Shown here piece after piece: positions 43,647-55,570 of a DNA stretch of 64,000 nt. The notes beneath the pieces were generated by a model, which was given only the letters and a program-made list of their open reading frames with translations, ran no database searches and was not told the DNA's origin. Numbering within the stretch: position 1 is the first letter of the stretch; each line of letters begins with the position of its first letter. Location of the stretch: positions 2,356,001 through 2,420,000 of the forward strand of contig NZ_CP043042.1 of the NCBI RefSeq assembly GCF_008122265.1. The letters are read 5' to 3'. Both the position numbers and the translations under genes were made by a program. This DNA is from Marinobacter fonticola (GTDB lineage: Bacteria > Pseudomonadota > Gammaproteobacteria > Pseudomonadales > Oleiphilaceae).

Positions 43647-44519
43647 TTACCAGCCAGTCACCTCTTTGAGCGCCTGACCGATCTCGGCCAAACTGCGGAC
43701 GGTCTTAACGCCGGCACTTTCCAGTGCGGCAAACTTGTCGTCAGCAGTGCCCTTGCCGCCGGCGATGATAGCACCGGCATGGCCCATGCGCTTACCCGGA
43801 GGCGCAGTAACGCCCGCGATATAAGACACGACCGGTTTGGTGACGTTGTCCTTGATGAACTCCGCGGCTTCTTCCTCCGCGGTGCCGCCGATCTCACCGA
43901 TCATGACGATCGCTTCGGTTTCAGGATCTTCCTGCAGCAGCTTCAGGATATCGATGAAGTTGGAACCCGGAATCGGGTCACCGCCAATACCGACACAGGT
44001 AGACTGACCGAAACCGAAATCAGTCGTCTGTTTGACCGCTTCATAAGTCAGGGTGCCTGAACGGGAAACGATTCCCACACGCCCTTTCTTATGGATGTGG
44101 CCGGGCATGATACCGATCTTGCACTCGTCCGGAGTAATGACGCCCGGACAGTTCGGACCAATCATGCGTACGCCCTTGACATCCACGTACTCCTTGGCGT
44201 AGAGCATATCGATCGTGGGGATACCTTCGGTAATACAGACAATCAGCTCGATACCGGCATCCGCAGCTTCGACGATGGCATCCTTACAAAACGGCGCTGG
44301 AACGTAGATGACTGTCGCGGTAGCGCCGGTCGACTCGACGGCTTCACGCACAGTATTGAACACGGGCAAGCCGAGGTGTTCGGTACCGCCCTTGCCGGGG
44401 CTCACGCCGCCGACCATTTGGGTGCCGTATTCGATGGCCTGCTCAGAGTGGAAAGTGCCCTGGGCACCGGTGAAACCCTGGCAGATCACTTTGGTGTCTT
44501 TGTTAATCAGGACGCTCAT
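43647..44519 (-). CDS. sucD: Succinyl-CoA synthetase alpha subunit
   Basis: A 290-residue alpha subunit that makes ATP or GTP from succinyl-CoA together with SucC. The CoA-binding Rossmann fold starts with [20 protein letters not shown], and histidine 247 in GHAGAI is the phosphorylated residue. The size is the same as E. coli SucD. It begins inside the sucC stop as TAATG with an AGGTAAG ribosome-binding site in the sucC end, so the two subunits are coupled. It is the last gene of the TCA block on this strand, ended by a strong terminator. Confidence 0.96.
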   Translation of the reverse strand: MSVLINKDTKVICQGFTGAQGTFHSEQAIEYGTQMVGGVSPGKGGTEHLGLPVFNTVREAVESTGATATVIYVPAPFCKDAIVEAADAGIELIVCITEGIPTIDMLYAKEYVDVKGVRMIGPNCPGVITPDECKIGIMPGHIHKKGRVGIVSRSGTLTYEAVKQTTDFGFGQSTCVGIGGDPIPGSNFIDILKLLQEDPETEAIVMIGEIGGTAEEEAAEFIKDNVTKPVVSYIAGVTAPPGKRMGHAGAIIAGGKGTADDKFAALESAGVKTVRSLAEIGQALKEVTGW

Positions 44520-45685
44520 TACTTACCTCCCGCGGCTTTAACGACTTGCTGTGCAGCATCAGTCAGACTGGTGGCCGCGATGATGTTCAGGCCGCTGTCT
44601 GCCAGCACTTTGGAACCCAGTTCGGCATTGTTGCCTTCCAGGCGTACCACGACAGGCACTTTGACGCCGACTTCCTTAACGGCACCGATGATGCCTTCGG
44701 CAATCATGTCGCAACGAACGATACCACCGAAGATGTTCACCAGAACCGCCTGAACGGCACTGTCGGACAGAATAATCTTGAAAGCCTCGGTCACGCGTTC
44801 TTTAGTCGCACCGCCACCGACATCGAGGAAGTTGGCCGGCTGGCCACCATTGAGCTTGACGATGTCCATGGTGCCCATCGCCAGGCCGGCGCCGTTGACC
44901 ATACAACCGATGTTGCCGTCGAGCGCCACATAGTTCAGCTCCCACTTGGCGGCATCGGCTTCACGCTGATCTTCTTGCGACGGGTCGTGCATCTCACGAA
45001 TTTGCGACTGACGGTAGAGGGCGTTGCCGTCGACGTTAATCTTGGCATCCAGACAGTGGAGGTTGCCCTGCTCGGTGATCACGAGCGGGTTGATTTCCAG
45101 CAGCGCCAGATCCTTGTCTTCGAATAGCTTCGCCAGTCCCAGGAAGATCTTGGTGAACTGTTTGATCTGGTCACCTTTCAGGCCCAGCTTGAAGGCCAGC
45201 TCACGCGCCTGGTAAGGCTGCGCACCTACGAGGGGATTGATTTCCGCCTTGAGGATCTTTTCCGGGGTTTCCTCGGCGACCTTTTCAATCTCGACGCCGC
45301 CTTCGGTCGATGCCATGAACACGATCCGACGGGTCCCGCGATCGACGACCGCACCCAAGTACAACTCCTGGTCGATGTCGGTCAGGTCTTCAACCAAGAT
45401 CTTGCTGACCGGCTGACCCTTCTCGTCCGTCTGGTAGGTCACCAGGTTGCGACCCAGCCAGTACTCGGCAAACTCGCGAATCTCGTCTTTGCTGCTGACG
45501 AGCTTGACGCCACCAGCCTTACCACGGCCACCGGCGTGAACCTGAGCCTTGACGACCCAGCGGTCGCCGCCGATCTCAGCAGCTGCAGCAACAGCATCCT
45601 GCGGCGTATCGCAGGCGATGCCCTTGGAAACCGGCAGGCCGTATTCAGCGAATAGCTGCTTGCCCTGATATTCGTGCAAATTCAT
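44519..45685 (-). CDS. sucC: Succinyl-CoA synthetase beta subunit
   Basis: A 388-residue ATP-grasp subunit that carries nucleotide and succinate sites. The N-terminal [22 protein letters not shown] and the [11 protein letters not shown] loop are typical, and the C-terminal half has [18 protein letters not shown] and the [13 protein letters not shown] segment. The gene overlaps sucD by one base. It is separated from lpdA by 318 bases, so it may have a promoter of its own, which would fit independent control of sucCD. Confidence 0.96.
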   Translation of the reverse strand: MNLHEYQGKQLFAEYGLPVSKGIACDTPQDAVAAAAEIGGDRWVVKAQVHAGGRGKAGGVKLVSSKDEIREFAEYWLGRNLVTYQTDEKGQPVSKILVEDLTDIDQELYLGAVVDRGTRRIVFMASTEGGVEIEKVAEETPEKILKAEINPLVGAQPYQARELAFKLGLKGDQIKQFTKIFLGLAKLFEDKDLALLEINPLVITEQGNLHCLDAKINVDGNALYRQSQIREMHDPSQEDQREADAAKWELNYVALDGNIGCMVNGAGLAMGTMDIVKLNGGQPANFLDVGGGATKERVTEAFKIILSDSAVQAVLVNIFGGIVRCDMIAEGIIGAVKEVGVKVPVVVRLEGNNAELGSKVLADSGLNIIAATSLTDAAQQVVKAAGGK

Positions 45686-46003
45686 AGCGTTATCCCACTC
45701 TTATATGGAGGAAAACCATTCTGGAGCAACCGAAGCCGCTTCTCGCAGCGCCTGTCGTTACCCCCCTGGGAATGTGAACCCGCGTACCGCGAATTCTGGA
45801 CCGGCGCATCGGAATCATCAGGATACACCCGGACGACGCAATCGAGCCCGGCTCCTTGTGCCACCGCAAATACGGTGGCGCGAAGCTCTCATCGATTGAT
45901 CACTTGCACCGCGCCGAGAGAGCGTCCTGCTGAAACCACAGGCGCCACGTTGCGCCCCTCTCCGTCTGTGCGAGCCAAGCCGGGTTGCCCCGGCCACCCG
46001 TTA
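45686..46003. other. 318-base gap between lpdA and sucC
   Basis: Too long for an operon spacer inside a TCA operon. A short hairpin, CCACCG/CGGTGG, lies at 45861-45878, and TATAAG lies on the minus strand shortly before sucC. Neither is a strong signal. No protein or RNA gene is supported. Confidence 0.45.
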
Positions 46004-47449
<1,446 letters not shown>

Positions 47450-47483
47450 TTATCCTGTTCCTAAAATGTGTTGATGGACCCGA

Positions 47484-48746
47484 TCAGACATCCAGCAGGA
47501 TGCGCGCCGGATCTTCAATCATTTCCTTGATCGCGACGAGGAACTGCACTGCTTCCTTGCCGTCGATCATGCGGTGATCGTATGAGAGTGCGAGATACAT
47601 CATCGGCTGGATTTCTACCTGGCCGTTGACCGCCATCGGACGTTCCTGGATTTTGTGCATGCCCAAAATCGCAGTTTGCGGCGGGTTCAGGATCGGCGTG
47701 GAGATCAGCGAACCAAAAATACCGCCGTTGGTGATGGTGAAAGTACCACCGGTCATCTCCTCGATGCCCAGTTTACCGCCCTTCGCCTTGGTGCCGTACT
47801 CAACGATTTTCTTCTCGATGTCCGCCAGGCCCAGACCATCGACGTCGCGCACTACCGGAACCACCAAACCGCGGTCGGTCGACACGGCAACGCCGATATC
47901 CTGATAACCGTGATAGACCATATCGTTGCCGTCGATGGAGGCGTTAACGGCCGGGAAACGCTTCAATGCTTCGGTAGCGGCCTTGGCGAAGAAGGACATA
48001 AAGCCCAGCTTAATACCGTGACGCTTCTCGAAGCTCTCCTTGTACTGCTTGCGCAGATCCATCACCGGCTTCATGTTGACCTCGTTGAAGGTCGTTAGCA
48101 TGGCCGCACTTTGCTGGGCGTTCACCAAACGTTTGGCGATACTTGCACGCAGGCGCGTCATCGGTACGCGCTTTTCGGCACGTTCGCCCGGACTAATATC
48201 GGATGTCGGGACCTCAGCTTTGGGAGGCGCTGCAGAAACAGAAGGTGCCTCAGCGGCTTTGCTGCCTGACTCGACATGCTTTTGCACGTCTTCCTTGGTT
48301 ACACGACCGTCTTTGCCCGTTCCCTGAACGGAATTGGGATCGACATCGTTTTCCTCAGCCAGTTTTCTCGCCGCCGGACTCAGGATCGCTTCGCCACCGG
48401 CAGCAGCCTCCTTCTTGGGTTCGGCAGGCTTCTCGTCAGAGCCGGAAGATGCCTCTTCCTTTTTTTCTGTCTTGTCTTCGGACTTTTCCGACGAAGCGCC
48501 ACCGGAGGCGCCTTCTTTGAACCTACCGACAACCTCTCCGCTTTCGACGGTATCGCCCTCATCCTTGACGATTTCCTCGATAACCCCGTCTGCAGGAGCA
48601 ACAACTTCAAGGACAACTTTGTCGGTTTCGATATCGACAATCAGCTCGTCACGCTCACAGGCTTCGCCCGGCTTCTTATGCCAGGTCGCTACAGTGCCTT
48701 CGGCAACGGATTCTGGAAATACGGGAGCTTTAATTTCAGTTGACAT
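47484..48746 (-). CDS. sucB: 2-oxoglutarate dehydrogenase E2, dihydrolipoyl succinyltransferase
   Basis: A 420-residue E2 core protein. A single lipoyl domain (about residues 1-78, lipoyl lysine 43 in ETDKVVLE), an acidic, Ser/Lys/Glu-rich linker (about 80-125), an E1/E3-binding domain (about 120-155, [13 protein letters not shown]) and a catalytic domain (about 185-420) with histidine 391 and aspartate 395 in DHRMIDG are visible. One lipoyl domain and the odhB-like start ([15 protein letters not shown]) indicate succinyltransferase rather than acetyltransferase. It follows sucA by 26 bases and precedes lpdA. Confidence 0.95.
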   Translation of the reverse strand: MSTEIKAPVFPESVAEGTVATWHKKPGEACERDELIVDIETDKVVLEVVAPADGVIEEIVKDEGDTVESGEVVGRFKEGASGGASSEKSEDKTEKKEEASSGSDEKPAEPKKEAAAGGEAILSPAARKLAEENDVDPNSVQGTGKDGRVTKEDVQKHVESGSKAAEAPSVSAAPPKAEVPTSDISPGERAEKRVPMTRLRASIAKRLVNAQQSAAMLTTFNEVNMKPVMDLRKQYKESFEKRHGIKLGFMSFFAKAATEALKRFPAVNASIDGNDMVYHGYQDIGVAVSTDRGLVVPVVRDVDGLGLADIEKKIVEYGTKAKGGKLGIEEMTGGTFTITNGGIFGSLISTPILNPPQTAILGMHKIQERPMAVNGQVEIQPMMYLALSYDHRMIDGKEAVQFLVAIKEMIEDPARILLDV

Positions 48747-48772
48747 CTCGGATCCTTAAATTCGGTAAGTCG

Positions 48773-51610
48773 TCAGACTTCAAACGCGTCGTTGACCAGT
48801 TTCTTCTGCTCTTCAATATGCACCGAAAGGTGTCCACAGGCGGGGGCTGCGGAGGCAGCGCGCCCGGCATACTGCAGGTACAGCTTCGGATTATGGCGAT
48901 GAAGCGCCTGGCGCATATGATGCTGGCTCGAATACCACGCTCCCTGGTTCATAGGCTCTTCCTGACACCAGACCGCCTGCGTCAACTTGCCATAGGGCTT
49001 GAGCACTTCATCCAGATCGTCCGCCGGGAACGGATACAGCTGCTCCAGTCGAACGATAACGACATCGTCCCGTTCATCGGTCTTTTTCTTCTCCAGCAGG
49101 TCAAAATAAACCTTACCGCTACAGAGAATCAGGCGACGCGCTTTTTTGGCATCGGGTGGCTCCTTCTCCGGCAAAACCGTCTGGAAGGTACCGTGGGTCA
49201 AGTCGTCTAACCCGGATGTCGCTTCCTTGTGACGCAAGAGGCTCTTCGGTGTGATGGCTACCAGCGGCTTACGAAGTGGTCGCTTAACCTGGCGGCGCAG
49301 CATGTGGAAGACCTGGGACGGCGTCGTCGGCACGCAAACCTGGATATTGTGCTCGGCGCACATCTGCAGGAAGCGCTCGATACGGGCGGAGCTATGCTCC
49401 GGGCCCTGCCCCTCGTAACCATGAGGAAGCAACAGCGTCAAACCGCAAAGACGGCCCCACTTGTGCTCACCACTGGTGAGGAACTGATCGATAACGACCT
49501 GGGCGCCGTTGGCAAAGTCCCCGAACTGAGCTTCCCAGACAATTAACGCGTCCGGTGTGGTTGTCGAATAGCCATATTCGAAGGCCATGGCCGCTTCTTC
49601 GGAAAGCAGCGAATCGTAGAGATCGAATCGAGGCTGGTTCTCGGAGATATCCTTTAGCGGGATATGGGTCGTACCGTCCTTTTGGTTATGCAACACCGCA
49701 TGACGATGGGAGAAGGTACCGCGCCCGACATCCTGACCCGTAAGGCGGATAGGATGTCCTTCGTTGATCAGTGTCGCGTAGGCCATGACTTCGCCGTAGC
49801 CCCAGTTGATCGGTAGCGCGCCCTGGGTCATCTTCTTTCGGTCGTCAACGATCTTGGACACCTGACGCTGAACGGCGAAACCCTCGGGGAGCTGGCCCAT
49901 CTTTTTGCCCAAGCGCTGCAGCGTACGTAACGCAACGCTGGTCTTACACTTAGCGGTCCACTCATGCCCCAGGTACGGGTGCCAGTCTACATAAAGCTCC
50001 TTATTGGGCTCCTTGACCAGCGCTTTAACAACATGATCGCCCTTATCGAGGGCATCACGATACTCCAGCTCCATCGACTTAACGTCGTCTTCGCCAATCA
50101 CGCCGGCTTCAACGAGCTGCTGGGCATAGAGGTCGCGCGTGGTCTTGCGCTTACGGATCTTTTCGTACATGACAGGCTGGGTGGCGGACGGCTCGTCAGC
50201 CTCGTTATGGCCGCGACGGCGATAACAGACCAAATCGATAACCACATCGCGCTTAAACTCGTTGCGATAGTCCATGGCCATCTGCGTGGCGAACATCACC
50301 GCTTCGGGATCGTCACCGTTGACATGCAGGATCGGCGCCTGAACCATCTTGGCGACGTCGGTGCAATACTCGGTGGAGCGCGCATCTTCTTGCTTACTGG
50401 TGGTGAAACCAACCTGGTTGTTGATAACGATATGGATCGTGCCACCCACGCCATAGCCCCGAGTCTGGGACATCTGGAAGGTTTCCATGACCACGCCCTG
50501 GCCGGCGAAAGCCGCATCGCCATGCATGATGATCGGCACAACCTGAGTACCGTTCTCGTCGTTGCGACGGGTCTGGCGCGCACGGACGGAACCTTCTACT
50601 ACTGGTGAAACGATTTCCAGGTGTGATGGGTTAAAGGCCAGCGCCAGGTGCACTTCTCCGCCTTCGGTCATCACGTTGGAGGAGAAGCCCTGGTGGTATT
50701 TCACATCCCCGGAACCGGCGTCAGCCAGCTTCTTGCCTTCGAACTCGTCGAAAAGCTCACGCGGATTCTTACCCAGGGTGTTCACCAGCACGTTCAAACG
50801 GCCGCGATGAGCCATACCGATAACAATTTCTTTCGCACCGTAGCCACCCGCACGCTGAATCAATTCGTCGACGCACGGAATCAGGCTCTCGGCCCCTTCC
50901 AGACCAAAGCGCTTGACGCCGGGATAACGTGAACCGAGGTACTTTTCCAGACCTTCAGCGGCCGTAAGGCGCTCGAAAATGTGGCGGCGGGTCTTGGCTT
51001 CATATTCGGGACGGGACCGCGCGGGCTCCATACGCTGCTGGAACCAGCGTTTGATGCGGGTATCCACGACATGCATGTACTCCGCGCCGATACTGTTGCA
51101 GTAGGTCTGCTTCAGGCCATCGACAATATCGCGTAGCTTCATGGTTTCGGCGCCGAAGCTGAGAGAGCCGGTCTGGAACTCCAGATCCAGATCCGCTTCA
51201 CTCAGTTCGTGGAAACCAATATTCAGGTCTTCAACTTCCGGCCTCGCCCACACACCGAGCGGATCGAGACTGGCCTGCTGGTGGCCGCGGAAACGAAACG
51301 CGTTAATGAGCTGAAGAACCCGGATTTGTTTGCGATCGGCATCGGATGTTGCTGACGCAGGGACGCCACCGGCGGCTAGTCGGCGCTGGTTGCGAGAAAT
51401 ATGCTCAAACTGTTCGCGGATGGCGGTGTGGGAAACATCCCTGCCCGGAGAACCGTCGACACGGGGCAGTTTGTCGAAATAATTTCGCCACTCCTCGGGA
51501 ATAGCGTTGGGGTCGCTCAGGTAGGTTTCGAAAAGCTCTTCAACATAGGCCAGATTCCCACCTTGAAGATGGGAGGTCTGCCATAACTGCTCCATGATGC
51601 TTTCATGCAT
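48773..51610 (-). CDS. sucA: 2-oxoglutarate dehydrogenase E1
   Basis: A 945-residue thiamine-diphosphate enzyme that decarboxylates 2-oxoglutarate and passes the succinyl group to SucB lipoamide. The N-terminal SYVEELFETYLSDP-like region, the GMAHRGRLNVLVNTLGK segment (about residues 265-280) and the thiamine site region with HGDAAFAGQGVVMETFQMS are visible. The length resembles the 933-residue E. coli protein. The frame opens further upstream to 51679, but the ATG at 51610 has a GAGGTGAG ribosome-binding site and matches the family start (MHESIMEQLW). It leads the sucAB-lpdA part, 315 bases downstream of sdhB. Confidence 0.95.
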   Translation of the reverse strand: MHESIMEQLWQTSHLQGGNLAYVEELFETYLSDPNAIPEEWRNYFDKLPRVDGSPGRDVSHTAIREQFEHISRNQRRLAAGGVPASATSDADRKQIRVLQLINAFRFRGHQQASLDPLGVWARPEVEDLNIGFHELSEADLDLEFQTGSLSFGAETMKLRDIVDGLKQTYCNSIGAEYMHVVDTRIKRWFQQRMEPARSRPEYEAKTRRHIFERLTAAEGLEKYLGSRYPGVKRFGLEGAESLIPCVDELIQRAGGYGAKEIVIGMAHRGRLNVLVNTLGKNPRELFDEFEGKKLADAGSGDVKYHQGFSSNVMTEGGEVHLALAFNPSHLEIVSPVVEGSVRARQTRRNDENGTQVVPIIMHGDAAFAGQGVVMETFQMSQTRGYGVGGTIHIVINNQVGFTTSKQEDARSTEYCTDVAKMVQAPILHVNGDDPEAVMFATQMAMDYRNEFKRDVVIDLVCYRRRGHNEADEPSATQPVMYEKIRKRKTTRDLYAQQLVEAGVIGEDDVKSMELEYRDALDKGDHVVKALVKEPNKELYVDWHPYLGHEWTAKCKTSVALRTLQRLGKKMGQLPEGFAVQRQVSKIVDDRKKMTQGALPINWGYGEVMAYATLINEGHPIRLTGQDVGRGTFSHRHAVLHNQKDGTTHIPLKDISENQPRFDLYDSLLSEEAAMAFEYGYSTTTPDALIVWEAQFGDFANGAQVVIDQFLTSGEHKWGRLCGLTLLLPHGYEGQGPEHSSARIERFLQMCAEHNIQVCVPTTPSQVFHMLRRQVKRPLRKPLVAITPKSLLRHKEATSGLDDLTHGTFQTVLPEKEPPDAKKARRLILCSGKVYFDLLEKKKTDERDDVVIVRLEQLYPFPADDLDEVLKPYGKLTQAVWCQEEPMNQGAWYSSQHHMRQALHRHNPKLYLQYAGRAASAAPACGHLSVHIEEQKKLVNDAFEV

Positions 51611-51925
51611 TTTGAATAGCTCACCTCGGACTGGTGCGGGGAGCAACCCTGGATGGCAGGGGGGATAAACGACAGTCACCCAAAAAACTAACCGATGACT
51701 GCTGCCACCACAGAGATCGCACGGATGTTTTCCGTTCCCCGGTGGTTAAACTCAGCAAAGCCGTATCGCGAACATTTTGTGTCCACGAAACGGCTTCCGT
51801 AGTTTGCCTTCCTTACTCGCCGTTGAGTATTAGCCAATGGTTTAAGTGCTCGATAGCCTAAACCCATTGGCAAAGGAAGACTGGATTCATCAGAACAGTG
51901 TAGCTTTTATGCCACTCTTTGCAGA
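51611..51925. other. 315-base gap between sdhB and sucA with a stable hairpin
   Basis: No gene is supported. A stem-loop (CCAATGGTTTA at 51834-51844 with TAAACCCATTGG at 51859-51870, one bulged base) is the only structure. It has no T-run and so is not an ordinary terminator. Confidence 0.5.
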
Positions 51926-52630
51926 TTAAGTGGCTCGCTGCAGCAATAGGTTCCGAATATGACCGATAGCCTTGGTCGGATTCAACCCTTTTGGACAAAC
52001 GCTGACGCAGTTCATGATGCCACGGCAGCGGAATACGCTGAACGGGTCATCAAGGTCAGATAAGCGCTCGTCCTGCGCCTGGTCCCGGCTATCCGCCAGG
52101 AACCGGTACGCCTGAAGCAGGCCGGCCGGGCCGACAAACTTCTCGGGGTTCCACCAGAACGACGGGCAAGAAGTAGAGCAGCACGCACAAAGAATACACT
52201 CATACAGGCCGTCCAGCTTCTCCCTGTCCTCTGGAGACTGCAGGCGCTCGATGGCCGGCTCCGGATCGTAGTTGATCAGGTATGGCTGCACTTTCTCGTA
52301 CTGCTGATAGAACAAGCTCATATCGACCACCAGGTCCCGGATTACGGGTAGCCCCGGAAGCGGACGGATAACCAGCTTGTCCTTCTTGACCACCTCCGAG
52401 AGCGGCGTGATACAGCCAAGGCCGTTCTTGCCGTTCATGTTGAGGCCATCGGAACCGCAAACACCTTCGCGGCAGGAGCGACGATAAGCCAGTGACGGGT
52501 CCTTCTCTTTAAGAAGAGCCAGCACATCCAGCACCATCAAATCCCTACCTTCAGGAACATCCAGATCAATATCCTGCATGTAAGGCGCGTTGTCAGTTTC
52601 GGGATTGTACCGATATACGCTTACCAACAT
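51926..52630 (-). CDS. sdhB: Succinate dehydrogenase iron-sulfur subunit
   Basis: A 234-residue subunit carrying the three iron-sulfur clusters that pass electrons from FAD to ubiquinone. The 2Fe-2S motif appears as CREGVCGSDGLNMNGKNGLGC-type residues around 53-74, the 4Fe-4S site as CILCACCSTSC (about 145-155) and the 3Fe-4S site as CRGIMNCVSVCPKG (about 202-215). It starts 15 bases after the sdhA stop, in the sdhCDAB order found in most gammaproteobacteria. Confidence 0.96.
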   Translation of the reverse strand: MLVSVYRYNPETDNAPYMQDIDLDVPEGRDLMVLDVLALLKEKDPSLAYRRSCREGVCGSDGLNMNGKNGLGCITPLSEVVKKDKLVIRPLPGLPVIRDLVVDMSLFYQQYEKVQPYLINYDPEPAIERLQSPEDREKLDGLYECILCACCSTSCPSFWWNPEKFVGPAGLLQAYRFLADSRDQAQDERLSDLDDPFSVFRCRGIMNCVSVCPKGLNPTKAIGHIRNLLLQRAT

Positions 52631-52644
52631 TCTTGCGTCACCCC

Positions 52645-54417
52645 CTAGTAGGTCCGAATCTTCGGTTCGAACGTGTCCACCGTCTTCGGCGCGAAGTTAA
52701 CATCGCGCTTACCCACCCGCTTCTCCAACGGGAAGTAAATAGAGTGCTTCAGCCAATTCTCATCGTCACGCTCGGTAAAGTCGTTGCGCGCATGCGCTCC
52801 ACGACTCTCTTTGCGCTCAATGGCTGAAACCGCAGTGGCGTAGGCGACCTCATAAAGGTTGTCCAGCTCCAGGGCTTCGATACGCGCTGTATTGAACGCA
52901 TTGCTGCGATCTTCAAGCTTGGTCTTGCGAACACGCTCGCCAAGCTCATCCAGCTTCCCAAGCCCTTTTTCCATGCTTTCGCCGTCCCGGAATACGCCGA
53001 AGTACAGCTGCATGCAGTTTTGCAGGTCCTTACGGACCTCAGCAACACTCTCGCCCTCGGTCGCAGCGTTCAGGCGATCGATACGCGCCATGGCGCGCTT
53101 GATATCTTCTTCGGAAGCCTCCATGGCCTCCTCGCCTTCCCGCAGCAGCTTCTCGATGTGCAGGCCAGCCGCACGACCGAAAACCACCAGATCCAACAGC
53201 GAGTTGCCACCCAGGCGATTGGCGCCGTGGACCGAGACGCAAGCCGCTTCACCACAGGCAAATAGCCCTTCGATGAACACATCTTTGCCATTCTCATCCT
53301 GGGTGATGGCCTGCCCACCGACGTTCGTCGGAATGCCGCCCATCATGTAGTGGCAGGTCGGCACAACAGGAACCGGCTCTTTGACCGGATCGACGTGAGC
53401 GAACGTTCGCGACAGCTCACAGATACCCGGCAGGCGCAGGTTCAACGTTTCTTCACCCAAGTGATCCAGCTTCAGCAGCACGTGATCCTTGTCCGGACCA
53501 CAACCGCGGCCCTCCAGGATCTCGATAACCATTGAGCGCGCGACAACGTCACGGCCAGCAAGGTCTTTGGCATTGGGTGCATAACGCTCCATAAAGCGCT
53601 CGCCCTCGGCGTTAATCAGATAGCCGCCCTCGCCCCGACAGCCTTCAGTCACCAGCGTGCCGGCACCATGAATACCGGTCGGGTGGAACTGCCACATCTC
53701 CATGTCCTGGACGGGGTAGCCGGCGCGCAACGCCATCCCGATACCATCGCCGGTATTGATAAGGGCGTTGGTTGTGGAAGCATAAATGCGACCCGCACCG
53801 CCTGTCGCCAGAACGGTAGCCTTCGACTTGATATAGGCCACTTCGCCGGTTTCAATCTCGATAGCGATGACGCCGACTACCTGATTCTGACCGTTTTTAA
53901 CCAGATCGATGGCGTACCATTCATTCAGGAAGGTCGTACCGCCTTTGAGGTTGGCCTGGTAGAGGGTATGCAGCAACGCGTGACCGGTACGGTCGGCTGC
54001 AGCACAGGTGCGGGCAGCCTGACCACCTTTACCGTAATCCTTGGACTGGCCACCGAACGGTCGCTGATAGATGCGGCCTTGCTCGGTACGGGAGAACGGA
54101 AGCCCCATGTGCTCCAATTCAAACACCGCCTGAGGCCCCACCGAGCACATATACTCGATAGCGTCCTGATCACCGATATAATCGGAACCCTTGACGGTGT
54201 CGTACATATGCCAGCGCCAGTCGTCATCGGGATCGGCACTCGCAATCGCACAGGTTATACCGCCCTGGGCGGATACGGTGTGTGAACGGGTCGGGAATAC
54301 CTTCGTGATACAGGCCGTGTTAACGCCGGACTCCGTCAACTGAAGCGCAGCGCGCATGCCAGCGCCACCACCGCCGATGACGATTGCGTCGTAGGAAATG
54401 GTCTTGATATTAGACAT
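52645..54417 (-). CDS. sdhA: Succinate dehydrogenase flavoprotein subunit
   Basis: A 590-residue catalytic subunit that oxidises succinate to fumarate with covalently bound FAD. It has the N-terminal [16 protein letters not shown] fold, the SHTVSAQGG segment holding the FAD-attaching histidine, the [14 protein letters not shown] loop, the [12 protein letters not shown] active-site segment and [22 protein letters not shown]. The length matches E. coli SdhA (588). It follows sdhD by three bases. Confidence 0.97.
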   Translation of the reverse strand: MSNIKTISYDAIVIGGGGAGMRAALQLTESGVNTACITKVFPTRSHTVSAQGGITCAIASADPDDDWRWHMYDTVKGSDYIGDQDAIEYMCSVGPQAVFELEHMGLPFSRTEQGRIYQRPFGGQSKDYGKGGQAARTCAAADRTGHALLHTLYQANLKGGTTFLNEWYAIDLVKNGQNQVVGVIAIEIETGEVAYIKSKATVLATGGAGRIYASTTNALINTGDGIGMALRAGYPVQDMEMWQFHPTGIHGAGTLVTEGCRGEGGYLINAEGERFMERYAPNAKDLAGRDVVARSMVIEILEGRGCGPDKDHVLLKLDHLGEETLNLRLPGICELSRTFAHVDPVKEPVPVVPTCHYMMGGIPTNVGGQAITQDENGKDVFIEGLFACGEAACVSVHGANRLGGNSLLDLVVFGRAAGLHIEKLLREGEEAMEASEEDIKRAMARIDRLNAATEGESVAEVRKDLQNCMQLYFGVFRDGESMEKGLGKLDELGERVRKTKLEDRSNAFNTARIEALELDNLYEVAYATAVSAIERKESRGAHARNDFTERDDENWLKHSIYFPLEKRVGKRDVNFAPKTVDTFEPKIRTY

Positions 54418-54420
54418 GGA

Positions 54421-54765
54421 TTAAAGCCCCCAGAGAATCTGTACACCCCAAACGGTATAAACGAACATCACCACACCACAGAACGCCTGCACCAGAAAAC
54501 GCGGCGCCGTAGCCTTGATGTAATCCGTTGTTACAGTCCAGAGCCCGACCCATGCATGAGCGCCGATGGACAGGAGCGCCATCAGACTGAAAATTCGGAA
54601 CCAGGATTGGTTGAACAGACCCGCCCAGCTGGCGTAGTCAACATCAGTAAAGAGAAGAAACCCCAACAGGAATAGCGTGTAGAGAGCAAGCACATAAGCC
54701 GTGACACGCTGTATCAACCAGTCGAAGACCCCACTACGCCCAAGGTTGGTTACGCTTCTTACCAT
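54421..54765 (-). CDS. sdhD: Succinate dehydrogenase membrane anchor subunit
   Basis: A 114-residue integral membrane protein with three predicted helices (about residues 18-38, 50-68 and 90-112) that with SdhC binds haem b and ubiquinone. The conserved HAWVGLWTVTTDYIK motif carries the haem/quinone region. The start ATG at 54765 overlaps the sdhC end by seven bases; a TTG two codons earlier is less likely, since GGGGGT lies six bases before the ATG. The weak conservation is normal for this subunit. Confidence 0.9.
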   Translation of the reverse strand: MVRSVTNLGRSGVFDWLIQRVTAYVLALYTLFLLGFLLFTDVDYASWAGLFNQSWFRIFSLMALLSIGAHAWVGLWTVTTDYIKATAPRFLVQAFCGVVMFVYTVWGVQILWGL

Positions 54766-55133
54766 ACCCAAACCCCCGCGAGAACGATCAAAATAACTGA
54801 AATGACGATGGTAGCCTTGGCCGCCAGTCGGCCTGTATGCAGCTCTTCGCCGTAGCCCATGTCCATCAGCAGATGCTTAATACCTGCCACCAAGTGAAAA
54901 ATAAGGGCCGCTAGGATGCCCCAGACAATTAGCTTCGCCAGGAAGCTGTCCAGCAGGTTGCTTACCGCATTGAAGCCACTCTCTCCTGAAAGAGACAACT
55001 GCAGGCCGTAGAGAAGGAAAGCAATACCCGCAAAGATAATGATTCCGCTGATACGGTGCAGGATCGAGGTGATCGCCGGCAATGGGAAATGAAACTTGCT
55101 GAGATCGAGATTTACTGGTCGTTTGCTATTCAC
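54759..55133 (-). CDS. sdhC: Succinate dehydrogenase cytochrome b556 subunit
   Basis: A 124-residue membrane protein with three helices (about residues 20-45, 60-85 and 100-122). The family segments RPVNLDLSKFHFPLPAITSILHRISGI, which places a quinone-site arginine and histidine, and HLVAGIKHLLMD, with the haem-axial histidine, are present. It is the first gene of the TCA block on this strand, and the divergent gltA starts 868 bases away. The region ahead contains two palindromes, which might control the operon. Confidence 0.92.
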   Translation of the reverse strand: MNSKRPVNLDLSKFHFPLPAITSILHRISGIIIFAGIAFLLYGLQLSLSGESGFNAVSNLLDSFLAKLIVWGILAALIFHLVAGIKHLLMDMGYGEELHTGRLAAKATIVISVILIVLAGVWVW

Positions 55134-55395
55134 AGCTCTCTCACACTCTTTTTGCCCAGCCGAAAAGCGTTGCCGGGCGGATGGTTGGTGTAGTTGACGT
55201 TCTTCTTAGATCCGAACATGGAGGAAGGACACATCACTGGCGAAACGCCGTCGTTGGCGTTCCGGCTTGATGAGCCCTCGATTCCGGGCTACGGATTATA
55301 AGGAGTGCCCCCGTGAATTACAAACCGGCAATCGACCGAAATCCTACGTCGAGCCGGCAGTTAGCGCCAATCGGCGTCATAGTCTCGGTTAATAA

Positions 55396-55432
55396 TTAGG
55401 AACCTAACAGCGAATTTTAGACCAAGGTCTAA
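55396..55432 (-). promoter_or_regulatory. Two nested palindromes upstream of sdhC
   Basis: TTAGG-AA-CCTAA (55396-55407) and TTAGACC-AA-GGTCTAA (55417-55432) have their centres 23 bases apart and share the TTAG...CTAA ends and an AA centre. They look like two sites for one dimeric regulator, about 280 bases ahead of the sdhC ATG. A -10-like TAATTA lies between the pair on the minus strand. I cannot name the regulator. Confidence 0.5.
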
Positions 55433-55542
55433 TCCCTATGTTTCGCCTCAAAATGTCGACGCCAGCTAAAAGAATTCATAGCTCCAAAGTCTAAAACGCC
55501 ACTCGAACCACTATACATAACTTGGAATTCCAGCTTCATCCA

Positions 55543-55570
55543 TTGACAAAAAAAGCCAACTCCCTATATT
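55543..55570 (+). promoter_or_regulatory. Sigma-70 promoter facing gltA
   Basis: TTGACA (55543-55548, consensus) is followed after 16 bases by TATATT (55565-55570). Transcription should begin near 55577 and run toward gltA, giving a leader of about 425 bases. Confidence 0.65.
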
